Shown piece after piece: positions 21,136 through 45,069 of a stretch of 64,000 nt of DNA. Within the stretch, counting starts at the first letter, position 1; every line of letters begins with the position of its first letter. The stretch comes from Chaenocephalus aceratus (taxonomy: Eukaryota > Chordata > Actinopteri > Perciformes > Channichthyidae): the NCBI GenBank assembly GCA_023974075.1, contig CM043796.1, positions 20,042,427-20,106,426 on the forward strand, given 5' to 3'. The notes beneath the pieces were generated by a model. It did no database searches. It had not been told where the DNA came from and saw only the letters and a program-made list of their open reading frames with translations. A program made the translations under genes and the position numbers.

Positions 21136-21141
21136 TTTATT
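21136..21141 (-). terminator. Candidate poly(A) signal of AKAP2
   Basis: AATAAA on the minus strand about 2.7 kb after the stop codon. Long 3' UTRs are known for this gene in vertebrates. It is a signal match only. Confidence 0.35.
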
Positions 21142-23576
21142 TAGTGAGAACTCGATTTAGGGTTTGATTCAACCTCTTCAGGGGAAATGAGGTTGGTGTT
21201 GGTGTGTGTGTACATAACACAGTATGTGTTGCAGCAGCTAGTAAACTAGAGACAAAGCCTTTGTTTTTGTTGCTTAAAACTCAAATTGTGCTGTTAATAA
21301 AGCTAAGATATAGGAGACTATCATGTCAAACATCACTATCAGTTTTCTGCCATTCAACCCTGAAAAGATCTGGGTTCAAGCATCTCTATAATCTAATATT
21401 TATTTTGTAAAAATGCGTCACAATACCATTTTGTTTTTGCCTAAAGCGGTTGCAAAACCTCATATCAGCATCACTGTACCTCCGTTGCAACTATTCACAC
21501 ACTTCCTGCTGCACCACAATGACACCTCCGCCATAACAAGGGACTGGTTCTCTTTAAATACCTTTTTTCACTATATATTATCACGTGTAGAAAAACAAGG
21601 AAGAGGTGGATTTTCTGCAACCAATATATGGTGATTGTCTCCGGGGGAAAGGGACACATCACACACTTCTGCTTGGTGGTTACTGGCACTGTTTTCCCTA
21701 TCATTATAATTAAATAGTCAGATCATTTGCACGTAGGATGGGACTGGCCCAATAAATATCACCGAAAGTCATTAATGGTCAGTTCATGTCCTGCAGTTAT
21801 GGAATTTCTGTGCAAGTTTACCTCAGTTTTAATGATATAGATTTGTATTCAGTGTGTTTGTGGGCACACTGAAAGGTCTAGACAAAAGGACACTTGAAAC
21901 AGGAAATGCCAGCAGATGATCGAGAACAAATAAAAATATTCTCACCATCCTCCTGACATCCTAACGCTGGAAGATAATCTAAAAGGCTTCATTAAACAAG
22001 CGAACACAGACTCCTATCAGTTAAAATACATTTTCTTCAGCCATGTTGAAACACTTTTCATTTAAAGTCAGTCCTGTAAGCGGCAGGGATTGTTCTGATT
22101 GCTTTTCATTTGCCTAAACTTGCTTTCTACCCCCTTATAATCCACAGTGTTGCCTCCCAAATAGAAGCCTGAAACTCTTCAGTCGTTTAACGAAACAGGA
22201 CGTCTTGCGAAATTCTCTCAATATATATAGTATAAAAACTGACAGCCCCAACACACAAATATCTTTTGTGATATTAACATAGAAAACGAACGGACACCCC
22301 GTTGCAGCCTGTTGAACTGATAGTTATGGTTGCCTGTTTGTGTGCTTGTTTCAGGTTGTAAAAGGAGTGTCATTTCATGCACACAATCAGTACTTCTTAA
22401 ATAAATTGGAAACTAGGCTGACGGTATGAACACTTTTTTATAAAACGCTTTTCCCCATACATTTCTATCATCAAACTTTATCCTCAGCTAGCAAGGGATA
22501 GTAGACACACGGCCCTGCTGGAATCTCTACATACATGTTCACAATACACAGTCCTACCTCAGTATAATACATCAAACAACTGCTTACATCGGAAAGCACG
22601 GGTCCGCAAAGCGACGTAGCGAGTAAAGGTAAAATAAGTGATTTTTAGAATACAAAACCCCCGACCCAGCCCTTTAATCAATACACACTGACTGAAGAGA
22701 CGCAAACATGACCCACAGTCCCTCTTTATGAAGTCACTGAAGAGTAGTGTTTCCTTTCTATCTAACGCGGCTGTGTTTTACTCTTTTAAAACTGTTTTCA
22801 TACAGAAAGGAGAAGATAACATACTCTGTACATATCGTGCATCCTACGATTACTCATGATCTAAGGCAAAGTTGAACCTTGATGCTAGTTTAGATAATTT
22901 CCACGCTAGCATTTCCAAGGACAGTCAAGTCGGCACTTAAATTGAACACAGATGCTTCAAGTGATTGCAAAAGCTCCTACAAGCATGTCATATGTGTCTC
23001 ACATGTGTACTGTGGTGTACTGTGGCACTGCAGGATGCTCAATATCAAACTTTACTGAATGTGACGCACCAGGTCCCGTTGGGTTCATCAAATCCAGGTA
23101 GAAATCATTCTGAAATTACAGAAATATGGTCTTTCTTTTTCTTCGTTTTTTCCCCACACATTGTGAAAATGCTTTGAGTTGTTATCAAGCATCCACTGCC
23201 AAGAAAACATCATCAGCAAGTCTCAGGCAACCTGTCAAAGTAAAATCTTCAGATCTCAGCACATCTTTCAATACAAAAATTACAGGACATTCCTATGAAT
23301 ATTTAAGTCATTCAACGTCTACTAACTGCTAAAACCTTTGAATCCTGAATCGCTCTAAAAGCATCTTAAAACCCTTTCAGAGTGTCTTTTACGTCACTGA
23401 CCTTTTTCAAAATGGCCTCAACACCTTAAAAGTCTCTCACATTCTCAGTCTCTTAACATACGGTTGGCCTTCAATTCTTCTTTTCTTAGATGAGCCTCAA
23501 TGGTCGAGCCAACGGGTCATGTGATCATAAGAATACTTTTAGTAAAATAAATACTTTTGTCCTTCTCCTTGCTGCG

Positions 23577-30701
<7,125 letters not shown>

Positions 30702-33693
30702 CTGTGTAAACAAAACAAACAACAAACACGAGCATCAGAGATACTGATCACTTTCATTTAGTGATTGAAAAAAGCATTTAAAGAGAACCTGTACTTTAAA
30801 AAAAAAACGCACACACCTCAAACAGACACATGTCACGCACATGAGGCACATGAGTCTGCATTGCAGTAGAACTGTGTTATGTTAGACCAGGCTCCCACCA
30901 CTTGGGGGCACCAACACTCCCAGTCTGCTGCTTTATGACAGAAAAGAACCATAACATCTTCCATGGTGCTGAAGACTATTGTATTCTCTTTCAAAGACAT
31001 TCACTGGTCTGTGAATGAATCAATGTGCTGGAAAGTTGGCCAAAAAACCAAACGCTGTAACTCTTCCTGCCTCACATTTGATCTAAAACTTTATTTAACA
31101 AACTGGCCGACTGGCAGGTGGGATGGCAGTTAATCATTTTTACAGTTTTTGGAGGAACAGAACAGTTAGGGATGTTTGTCGAGATTTTATTGCAGATAAG
31201 GGGAAGAAACTATGCGTTTCTCTTAACAGTATGTGTCAGAATTATTTATTTTAGGTTCTGAGTCAGATGCCACTTGACACTTTATCATAGTTCTGCATTT
31301 AAGTCTGAAGTTTCCATGGCAGAGGAGTTGGCAGCGACTCCATGCTCAGCAGCGTTAAAGATACTTTAATCAAACGAGGGCTTAACATTTGCTCTCCTCA
31401 CATATTCACACCCTGTATTTTCCCGACCTCAGCCAGGTGCACGGCTCAAGGCCACATTATTAGTAGTTGGTATGAGAGGAAGAAATATATCTTCCAATAT
31501 TCAAATGTCCCTCGTGAGTTGGTCACACAGCCTATGAACAGATTGTGATATGCAGATACAAGACGAGGAAATAGGGTGTAGAAATGTAATAAAACTATCC
31601 CCACAAATGAAATGAAATATATTGCAAAACATTGCATATACAGTGTATGGACAAATGCACTTTATTTTATGAAAAGTGAAACACTTCTCTGGGTGTGCAA
31701 AACAGTTAATGGCTACGTAATACATGTATTGAATCATCAGTGAACACAATGTCACACCCTTATAAATAAAAAATGACCAGTTAATGCAACACTGTGATGT
31801 TACATTAATCATCAGCTTATTTCAGAATTCTTTTTTTAAACCAAGCTCTGATTCTATAAAACACATTTATAATGTTTTAAACTAATCCACATTTATAACC
31901 CATACTTTACTGCCACATTAATTTACTTCTCAACTGTGCTTGCAATTTCACTGACAGTGTGATTTATCCAGGGAGGAGATGTACACACGGGGGTCGAGGG
32001 TCTGGTTGAAAGGACACGTTGGTGGACACGTTGGTGGACACGTTGGCATGCGGGGGTTCAAACCTGCCACCTTCTGTTTTTGTGAACCATCCATCCAACA
32101 CATTCCAGATCCACTGTTAGCAAGACACGCACTCCTGTGTATACTGACCTGCTTTCTGTTCCTACAGAGGCCACCAACAAATACTCTTTTGGCTTCCTGA
32201 TTTACTGCCTTGCGCCGAGCACACCTCTGTTCGGACTTCGGAGGACGTGTTTACTTCCACCAGGGGTTGTTGACCCTCTTCTTTGTGACATGTGAGTGTG
32301 TGTGCGTTGGGATGTAATGAGGACCCTTCAGTGAATTGGCTCAGTGTTCAGCTGAAGCACACACAGCCATAAGGAGGAAGTCTTTACTTTGTAACCTCTC
32401 GTACACTGAAGGACTCGAACACATTTCCAGCCATTTGATGATATTCAGGGACTGTTCTCCTGTTCTACATGATGTGTTATGCAGAAACGAGTTGCACATT
32501 TAGGACACAGTATCAACTTAAAGGGCTAGTTTAAAATCTTGATTGTTGCACGATCCTTTTCTACTGCTCTTGCTATTCTCTCCCTTTTTTCTTGGTCCTC
32601 ATCCTCTCCTCCGTTGAAACCTCTCTCTCCCTATTTGCGTCTTTTCCTTCCTCTCATTTCCTTTCTAGAATTGTTAAATGAAGAAACAGCGGTCTAGGAA
32701 GTTACATGGCCGACTGTATCCTCCCTCGTCTCCCTTTAGAAAGCATGTTTTTGTCTTTAGTGCTCCTTCACCCCAGTCCTCCCTCTCACCCTCGTGTCTC
32801 CTGTTTCTATTGATGAAGAAAAACATTCCCTGAGGGCATTTTGTTGACCCATCTGGCTCAGTCACATGCTTTAACTGTGTCATGAAGAGCATGATATACA
32901 GTATATACATCTGACTAAACGTATTCTCTTAAAGGAGTACTTCACACATTTCTATTTTAAATCTATTGAACACTCTAGGAGAATATTTAGTAAAACAAAT
33001 TTTGATTAGAATAAAGTATAAAGGAAACAAACCTAGCCACAGAAATATGAAATAAATAGTAGAGTAGAATAAAGAACAGCAAAGCTAGCTGCTTTTTTTG
33101 GCTGTACTTTGGAAGTGTAAGCTAAATGCTAATATCGACATGCTAACATGCTCACAATGACAATGCTAAAGATGCTGCCAAGCAGGTGATGTTAGCCAAT
33201 GTTAATCACATGCTGTGTGTTAGCATGCTAACATTTGCTAGTTAGCACTTAACACAAAGTAAAGCTGAGGCTAATGGGAAGCTTAAATGTAAAATCAACA
33301 ACCTAAAAGGCATTTAAGAAATGATGGAGAAAAACTAGCTAATTTCACTGCTATGAGAGCATCAATAAAGTGTCTCATTTGAGAAATCATCGAACCAAAA
33401 GCTAGGCTATCAACGCTTAAGTTCAGCGAAAGGGAATTCTTTCTTTAGCCAAATTATGAAGATAAATTACGCCATGGACACTGAACAACTCAATACAACA
33501 TGTTTAAACTATATTATTCTGGTCTCTAGTTAAAGAGAGAATATAATGATTTTTATTTACTTAGATATTAGCGACCATGTGAGAACCAAATCTCACTTCT
33601 ACTGTATGTACACTCTCACTGACAAAGTATTTTGTCTTGTTACCTTTGACCCATTATGTGTACTGGATGTGTATATGCGTGCATGTGCAGGAA

Positions 33694-33696
<3 letters not shown>

Positions 33697-33739
<43 letters not shown>
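33697..33739. repeat. (GT)n microsatellite
   Basis: About 21 GT units with one early interruption. Confidence 0.95.
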
Positions 33740-33740
<1 letters not shown>

Positions 33741-33894
33741 CACAAAGTGTGTGTCGAGCAGGCGGGAGGATATCCTGTTACTGCCTCAGGAAAACAGTAC
33801 TATAGTACTGGAATGTCTCATATGAAATGGTATTCTCCTACACACACACAATGAAAGGAGCTGTGTGTGACTGTGAGGAATATGCAGGAATCCT

Positions 33895-34406
33895 GAAGTC
33901 AAATGTAAGACCTTTTAAGACCTTTTAAGACCCTTTCCATCCATTTTAAGACCTCATCGCCACTTCGAGTTTTAACCGGTTACATTGGCGACACACTTTA
34001 CCTCACATTGACTATAAACAGTATTGATTGTCCTTCCTCCTTATCTTCCAACCATTTGGACGCAAATTAGCATTTCCCCATATCGATGTTGTTTAACAAC
34101 CGGCGTAAACGGACCTTCGCGCGCCATCAAGCAGTGAGCGTGCGATGTCCTGTTCAGAAGACGTCACATCCAACGGGATGCCATAAATAAACTACACAGA
34201 ATCACACTACACACCTACGCAATGATTACATTCAGGCAGACTGTAGAATACAACCTCTTTGGACAATTTATATACTTATTGAAAACAAGCTACAAAATGT
34301 AACACCTTGGAAAATGCCGTTTAATACTTTTTAATAGCCTTCATTTTCGCTAAATTGATTTATCAACTTGTAATACTTTTTAAGACCCTGCGGACACCCT
34401 GGACTG
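33895..34406. repeat. Degenerate DNA-transposon-like repeat (AAGACC type)
   Basis: The left part repeats AAGACCTTTTAAGACC. The right part ends ACTTTTTAAGACCCTGCGGACACCCTG. This looks like a common fish element whose ends mirror each other, but no target duplication was found. Confidence 0.45.
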
Positions 34407-34578
34407 CAGTTGTGCAGCAGTGTGATCTTTAAAGTGTGTGTATCTGTATCGGAGGTGTGTATTCATGTGTGTGTTTCTGACTCTCATTGAGGTGAGCTGA
34501 CATTCCAGGCATAAGCTGTCCTCAAGGCTCGGACTCTGAGACTTGTGATGAGGGAGCCTGCCTGGCGGAGCAAAGAGA

Positions 34579-34582
<4 letters not shown>

Positions 34583-34612
<30 letters not shown>
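34583..34612. repeat. (GT)n microsatellite
   Basis: About 15 GT units. Confidence 0.95.
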
Positions 34613-34614
<2 letters not shown>

Positions 34615-35278
34615 TCAACAGTGCAATCTTTGAGTGTGTTTAACTACAGAAAGAAATCATGTAACTGTACTAAAAAGATACAATTATTCGTTGTTTGTTT
34701 GAACGTCTGAAACCATAAGAACGTTGTATTACTCTTGGATCAGCAGTCAGGTTTCCATTAGTCTTTAAACAACCATTAATGTTCTGCAACAGTTACACAA
34801 ATGTGAAATATAGTGTTAACAGTCCCACACTCTCACAACCATGATGTTTATGTTTGGACTTTTTCCAAAAAAGGATATAAAGCAGAAGAAAGTCCTACAT
34901 TTTTGCCAAATTCAAGGATCTAATGTCGGCTGAGGTTTTGGCTTTATAGATTTGAATTAGTTTCAAGTATGTTAAAATTCGTATTACAGAGCGATTCTAG
35001 GGTTCAGCACAGGATGATTAGATCACAGTTTAGATTAAGTCATGATTTCAGGGCTTAGGTTTGGTCGTAAAGCTTGAGATAAGGTTGCTAAGACATATTG
35101 AGCCAGGAGGAGTATATGTAACTGGGAGTGTTAGGGTTATTATAAGAGGTGGAAATCATGAATTCACTGGAAAGTATAGTAATACAATCGTGATTCAGCT
35201 AACTATCACTGTCTAAATGCTGTCCCATTCTCCCCCTGTCGCCATCACATCTGGAAACACTTAGGCTCCGACTGTGAT

Positions 35279-35410
<132 letters not shown>

Positions 35411-36689
35411 CTGCATGCCTGAGACACTGGGGGGGGTTTACCAGAAAATGAATACTCCATGACGGGAAGTAAACACACATCCTTGACGTATCACAGAAAC
35501 ACTTTAACCATGCCTTTGATATCACGTCATCATCTTTTATTAACACACGCTGTACCTAGCCCAGAGCACATGGCAAATGTGAAAACGAAAGCCTGATGAT
35601 GAATGTCCTCAGTACACACACACTGAGCACCTGTGTAACCCAGAGCAGTCAGTGTTCCTGGCTCTGTTTCCTGGCTGAATTTGATCCTGTGTGGTAACTG
35701 GAGCCTGCTGTCGGTTAAGCATGGTGTTCTCAGATCCTAACAGCTCAGGCAGAGCAGTGATATCTGGCACTTATTCATGATTTCAGTCTGAGTCCACTAA
35801 AGACAGTTTGGAGGTGTTGAATAAGAGTTGTGGCTAACTGAACGGGGCTAAATTGACACCAGATTCCAGAAGACAGGACTTAACGGGGTCCTCAGGGCAA
35901 AGTGTGCAGGTCAGATTTCACAACATTATGTTATAACAGACGACCTATGCCACAACAGATTTCTAAACTTTTACATCAATACTGCATCTTCTACAACATG
36001 CCTGTTTGAGTGTGGTTGTATCTATTCTGACACTTTTCCTTTGAGTTTTCCAGTTCTGTTAGTCCTCAAATCAAGCAAAAAAATAAATGAAATCCATAAT
36101 AAAAAGTAGTTTTTTGTATTCCTATTCGACCATTTGCTCTATTCTTGAAGATCACATGATTTTCTAATAAACATCAACATGTTTGTGAGTATCTTGACCC
36201 AGCACAGCACTAAATATATCATTACATACAGGATTTCAAAGCTTAAACAGCGAAACAAAACTCTCACACAACCCCAATAGAGTTGAAAATGTGTGGTACT
36301 CACCTTCTGATCTGCTCTAGCTCAGTAATATCTATAAATCCATTTGGTAATCTTTCCGTTTTGCTCTATAACGGTAATTCTACTATAAATATATGTGACT
36401 TATTTTATTATCCGTTTTCCTATTCTGCTCTGTTCCCTCCAGCCCAGCCCCGGCCTGTCCTGTTCCAGATAGTGGGAGTGCCGGACTTTTCCCTGGCCAA
36501 GCCTTTTCCTCCTCTTCTTCTCCTCCTTTTCCTCCCCTCCCGTCTCTTTCCTCTCCTCCACAAAGCCTCTCCTTTCTCAGTAACATTCCTGCCGGCAGCT
36601 CGGTAATCTGTGATGTCATGGGCTAAGTGTGTGTGTGTGTGTGTGTTTCTCCAGATGCCCTCACCCACAAAGACCCCTTCTGTGCAGGC

Positions 36690-36865
<176 letters not shown>

Positions 36866-37565
36866 ACATCCAAAACATCCACCCTGTGGCTCCCCACTCC
36901 TCCCTTCCTGTGTAAGACCAGGCGCTGTCTTTCCCCACACGTATGTCGCTCGCCCACTTTCCCTTTAACTCAAGTCAAAATCCGAGGGGAGAGAGAGAGA
37001 GAGAGAAAAAGGCAGACAGAGAGTCGATGATGAAGAGATGATGACTGAGAAGTGAGGGTGCATGATAGGGGAGCTAATGGATTTCCCTTCTGTCATCGTC
37101 AGTATGGGACTGTTGACTCAGTCTGAGGGTTGTAGTGATGTACCGGTGTATTCACCTTTTAATAAAAGTATATTAAAAAAAAGAACCTGCTGCCTCTTGC
37201 TGCTTTTCAAAGTATTTAATTATTAGCGGAGGCTCAAATCTGTATGCTGTTTAATGTAAGGGACTCAATATTGTCATTGCAAGGCCTAATGCTATAAAAA
37301 CTAAAAACAGCTTTTGGTTACGTGAAGGCCACAATGCAGGCGTAATTACTCAAAAAAAATCACTCTTAGGCTAGTAGTTTTTAATATGTCTGCCAATGAT
37401 TTATTTGCCTGTAAGCAAGATTACAGAAAAAATACAGGCATGATGTTTATAAAGGACATGGCATCGGCCAAGGAAAGATCTATCCAAGATCCACACAATA
37501 TTTTGTCAATTATGTAAAAGTCCTTGCGGTAGGTCTGCGCTCTCCGAGTGTCCTTCCAGTTGGTT

Positions 37566-37566
<1 letters not shown>

Positions 37567-37609
<43 letters not shown>
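37567..37609. repeat. (GT)n microsatellite
   Basis: About 21 GT units. Confidence 0.95.
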
Positions 37610-37610
<1 letters not shown>

Positions 37611-40600
37611 CTGTCGGGTCATAGGATCAGGCCGGTGGAAACTACATCCGACCGAGTCATGGTTCACTTTCTTTGCTCACAAGCACTACATCAAGACGCA
37701 CTGGAAACACTTTCCTCGAATTTACAAGGGCAATTAGCAACATTGTGTCAGTGGCTGCTAAATCATGGAGGACGGTGCTATCAGAGAGGTACTGATGTCA
37801 GAATGCATTCCAGCAATTAGCGCTATAAGGATTCATGCAATAAAAGGCTAATAAGCATACGTCAAAGCAGTTTTACTGAAGTGTTTGGCAGGATACTTGG
37901 ACATTCATATTGCTCTAGTTAGCTAGGTGCCTCCTCCTCACTGCTGTGAAAAGGTGAGCTAGCGCCAACAACATGAAACCGAACCAGGTGTCGTACACAT
38001 GGAGGGACTTTGTCAGACACTGACGACAGAAAGCACAAGCGCTATAAATCAACGTCTTCTTTACATTCCAGGGATTCAATTAAATCACATTTCAACATTT
38101 ATTTTCTTAAAACTTCAAATATGGATTGAAAGACAATACTTTTCTTTGAACAATCAGACTCAACTTAAGCTTTAAAGCCCCAGATAATGTTATTTTAATT
38201 AAATATTGATTAAAATCAGGGGAGTGGGTTGAGAGCAGCAGGGTGGTCCAGAGGTCAGAGAGGTTATCCTGCTCTGTAGCAGCAGAGGAAGGCAGCTAAA
38301 GCCAGTGTGCGCCCATTAACAGCTGAGCGTCCTGCCAGACTGCTGTGGCAAACTGACTGTGATAACATATTGACACAAATAAAGAAATTAAATCTGTAAT
38401 GTGCCACTCCAGCAAATTCATAATAACCTGGTCTATTTTAAGGTGCCTGTTTAAAAGGACAAATCTTCTCTGTGAGTTCCCAGGCTAAAAATAACACTGA
38501 GCTATATAATGAAATTGGTCACAGAAAATTAGGACAGTAACCCAATTATTGCACTGAGGGTATAACTCCTGCATGGGTAGTAACACGCAGAGAGACTTGT
38601 GATGGTCACTATGATGGTTTATAAAGCAAGAGCTAACGGCTAGAGGGTCCAGAAAAGAACAAGCTGTGAAAGATTAAAAGAAACTCTGTCAGAAGATAAA
38701 AGAAAGACGGATGGGGACTGAGAAAGACAGGAGTATATTTAGCGGTTTGTTCATGTTTGTGTCCACATGCGATTGCAGTCTGGGTCATCCAATCAATAAA
38801 GAGAAGTGCCCAGAGCAGTCTCATATCATGGGGGATGATTGTGATTGGTCAGAGACAGAACTAATGACACACTTTAATCGCAGCATGCCACAAACACACA
38901 TGTCCAAAGTCACACAACCATATTGTAAAGTAAAAACATGTCGATCCTTTTTTTTCTGTTTCAGTAAGTAGGCTTGGCTCCAGCCAGGGTAAACAGTCTG
39001 TGTGTTTAGATTTAAATCATACATTTTTTCATACAATATGGGAAAAATAAATAATCCAACTCCACATTGCAAGTCAAACACAGACTTTTAGTAAAGCATT
39101 CGATAGGTGAGCTGGTTATTCAACTTTAAATAGTAGTACTTTAATAGTCATAAGCTTCAGAAATGTCACCTTGAGAGAGAAGAAGATATTATTCTTCTTA
39201 AAATAATGAAAAAGCCAATTTTAGCCAGAATGTACAATGCTGACATGGGATGAGAGTTATTTAGTGTTGTTGAGATAAAGTCTTGTATAATTAATAAAGA
39301 CAAATGTGGTGAAAATAAATCCTCATGCATTGGTATTTTAAAACTTTTTCTAATGTTGTGAAATAACGTTTTCTATGGAAGGTGTACCAGTGCTACACAT
39401 CTTAAAATTAGGCATGGTTCAGAAGCCGAACAAAACTATTTCTCTCTTCAAACCAGTGTATAACCGGATTATTGTGAATATCAAGGAAATATTTGACATT
39501 TCCAGAATAGGAAGGAAGGGGTCATAATGGTTTCTTCGTTGAGGGGAAAAGTGTAAATCATCTAGTGTATTTTCACATTGTAAAATACTAGTAAAAAGGA
39601 GCCACTTTCATAAAAAGAAGGAAAGGAAAGGAAGAGTGACACCCTCTAAGATCCACACAGCTATTTAAAAAGCACTCAAGTCTTGCTGCGTGACGGAGAT
39701 AGTGAGAATTTATTTAAAGATGGGCGGTGGACACTTTAAACAAATGATGCTGCGAAGAAAAGGAAGCGACTGATTGGATAAAAGCCTATCACGGCGCACA
39801 GGTTATCCAAACAGGAAACCAGGAAGCTGCACCAACTTGTATCCATGGAAATAGTGCTCAACACAGGAAATAAACCAAAAAACTAAAGGCCACCTGCAGG
39901 ACAACACAGACACAATCACAAACTAATAGTTCACTGAGGTCAACATTTGGCAAAGAGTCTTAGAGACAAAACTAAATCTGCCAAGTCAACACAAAATAGA
40001 CATAAGAAAGGCATTGTGTATATAATACAAGGCATGCTTAGCATAATGGGTGGCTAGCTGTTAGCATTATTCAAACAACATCTACACCCCCAAACAAGGT
40101 CTTGTGAGTAAGTAAATGGTTCACAGCCAAGCAGTGCATTCTCAATAAAGCATTGTCCATCCCTGTTTGAGAAGCTCACTGACGACATCATGCAAACAAA
40201 AACTAAATAAAAAGTATTTCCACCTACCGATTGGCAGAGAGCTTGGAACAACAACCATACTGAAATCATGTTAAGAAGCCTTTTGACTTTTGAGTGTTAC
40301 AGAGGACTGCACTGGTGCGTCTGGACTGATGGCAGCTATTTGTGTCCCTTTCCAAGCCCCTCATGACTCCACTCACACAAAACCGTCCCCAAACCTCCTA
40401 AGACCCCTTCAAGAAACGGCAACAAAGGGCCCGCCAGGCGCTGCAGTGAGACTCTCAAGGCTGAATACTAATGCTGCGCTCCACACACATACTTAGATGC
40501 TCACTCAGAGGGCTCCTCTTAACCAGAACGGTCTGTACTGTGTGACTGACCGCTCTCCAGAAGCAGAGCCAGGTCAACAGTCCGAGGACTAACTAGGACA

Positions 40601-43017
40601 CAACACAGGGGAAACTTCAGAGTTTGCAGTAACACTAAAGAGAGTTATTTCTTGGCCTGAGTACAAACACTGACTGTATTGCTTTCTCTAACTGGAGCCC
40701 ATGACTGTGTGTATAATAATAATAATTCACACTGTGATAGTACAAAACAAGCTGTACTTTGCAGGGCTGGCTGCCCAGTGAAATGGTGCAGTGTGCATAT
40801 TATGTGACAGGGAGTCAGTCATTGTGGCAAGATAAGCTCTGTTTAACCATCCCTTATGCATTGCAAAGGTCCTCCTTATCATACTTAAAACGCATCATTT
40901 GGCAACAGATTGCTTGAGATTACAGTTAGAACATATTAAGGCTATTCCACTACCCAGAAAGCTCCTGGCTGATGGATGGTTAAAGCGAAATAAAATAGAT
41001 GAACTAAGACGGATTAACCCAGCAACAGTGGAGTCAACATTGTAAAGATGATGGCAATATTATCGGATGTTAAATTCACCATCGTTTTTGTTTCTTTATA
41101 GGTTCCAGCTGATGCACATTTAAAATAAATGCACTATAATTATGCACAAGTGAGTTTGTTTTGGCATTTTGTTCTACTGTAACGGTCCCGGCTATTTGGT
41201 TGAACAACCCTATGATGCAGAAAGACAATAAAAAAAACTTAAATCCTTGAACTACACTGCTGATCATACACAGCTACAAAGCAAGACATTGATTATATTA
41301 TCAAAAAAACGAGTGACTGTAAATCGTTTTACCATTCACTGACCAAAAAACAGCCATGAAGGGGAATTGGTTCATTTGATTAGTGCACAATCAACAAAAT
41401 GGACCAGACATTTTAAATGAGGAGTAACATGGTTAGATATTACACAGGCCGCTTGAACTAAGGTTGACCAGTTTGAAAAAAACTATGACTGCTATTGCTG
41501 ATTGGCTGAGGACATCTCTGGTTGTTTTTTTGGCTAATTCTTGCCATTTTGCTAATGTCATTTCTGCCTCCAAACAATGAGCAAGAACTGCTGCTCACAA
41601 TGTGTAGAGCCTTGTACCCTTGGTAAATAAAGGGGTTTATTTCAACAAAAAGATGGTCATCGTTACAATGAAAGGAGTAATGAGCTGGTTTTAGGCAATT
41701 TAGCTTTTTTTTGTTTAATGAAAGATACACACTTGAATACAGAAAGTATTGTTCTATTTTCAGTGTTAAGTTTAGCCAGTGTAATAATATTCAGTTTTTA
41801 AAGGAATTTAATTTAAATTAGTATTTTAAAAAACAGCGAGCAACCCTCTTATTTGCTATTTGCACCCACACTAGAATACTTTTTTTAATTCCCATCTACA
41901 ATTAAATACTTCTGCAATTGTGCTTAAAATGTTTCTCTGTCGTGTTATCTGTGATTAACCATATTTGGTTGGACAAAGAAAATCTTGTGACAACACTTTT
42001 TCAGGATGCATTGTCATAGCTTTTTTTGAAAGGTTTTTTCCCAGCAGAGTCCCCTTCCCTTCCTCACCCTTCCTTGGTTATGTAACATTCCCTCTTTCCC
42101 CTGCTGTTAATCAAGCATGCGCAGCGCTTGCTGTCAAATACCATTCCCTTTGTTCTTTATCACCTAACACAGACATACACACATTGAATTATGACAATTC
42201 AATAAACCGCCCTTCATTGACTGATGGCTCCAGTCTTATAAGCAAAAGCACCATGTGTAGCCTGAATTCATGAATAAAATAATTCAGAAAATAATGCAAG
42301 TTATCTCAAAACTGAAACTGAAAATAAGTAATGAGCCTCTACGGAATCAGATGGAAAATCCGAATCACAGGTCACAGGATGATTGTGCAGGAAATAAGGA
42401 GAAAGGGACACAAGGAAGGCTGAGTTTTAGGTTTTAGAGGATGTGGTCATTCTTGTTGCTGTGTGTGTATGTGAGCTTGTGAGTGGAGAAAAAGCTACGG
42501 AGCATATCATTGTAATCCTTTCCCAGCATGAAGCAGCTCCATTTTGGTATTTTGTCCCACAGGACTCTCAGATGAGACCACATAGCAAGGCCATTGGGCC
42601 AAAGGGTCTGAATGAAATTAAGATCTGAAGCCAGGCAAGCTAAAATGTAAGCGTGCTTGTGGATTTTATCTCGGGTGAAAAGAGGCCATTAATGTCACAT
42701 AAACTTGGTATAATGAATATAAAGTGGCTTTTTGCAGTTTCACATATACTGGTTTCTGGATCCCCTTACCAAAAACATCTCAAATGCGTGCTGCAGGCTC
42801 TTTTGCTGGCAATGCGTTTATCTCTTGGTTGTTTAATCTGCATCATTACCATCATTAGCCAATCACACATTAGTGTGGCTATGGGCACCATAACTGATAT
42901 GTTGCCCAGTTGAACAGTTAACTCAGCAGTTTAAAGTAAACATGGCCTTTAATACACTGAGGAGTTTAATTAGATTGGTGGCTTACATCACGGCTCAGTC
43001 ACTCCCACTCATAGCAG

Positions 43018-44768
<1,751 letters not shown>

Positions 44769-44970
44769 CATAGCAGCTAGCTGTGTTTAAAGAGCTATGA
44801 CACCAAAAAGACAAGCTAGCTAGTTGCAGCATATGCAGCACATTATCATTTCAAGCTAATGCTAACAAGATTTGATTTATAGTAATAGTTCCAAATTTAA
44901 ATTACAAAAAGAAAAGTGAGAACTCAATAATCCAGTCAAACACAAAGAGACATTCACTAGTAAAACTATA

Positions 44971-44971
<1 letters not shown>

Positions 44972-45069
<98 letters not shown>
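44972..45069. repeat. (ATT)n microsatellite
   Basis: About 32 ATT units with one G interruption near 45001. Confidence 0.97.

Noticed and set aside
36270..36330. Minus-strand exon-like piece ending in a GTGAGT donor near 36299
   Set aside because: No pyrimidine tract or consistent frame. The putative exon would be 28 bases and out of phase.
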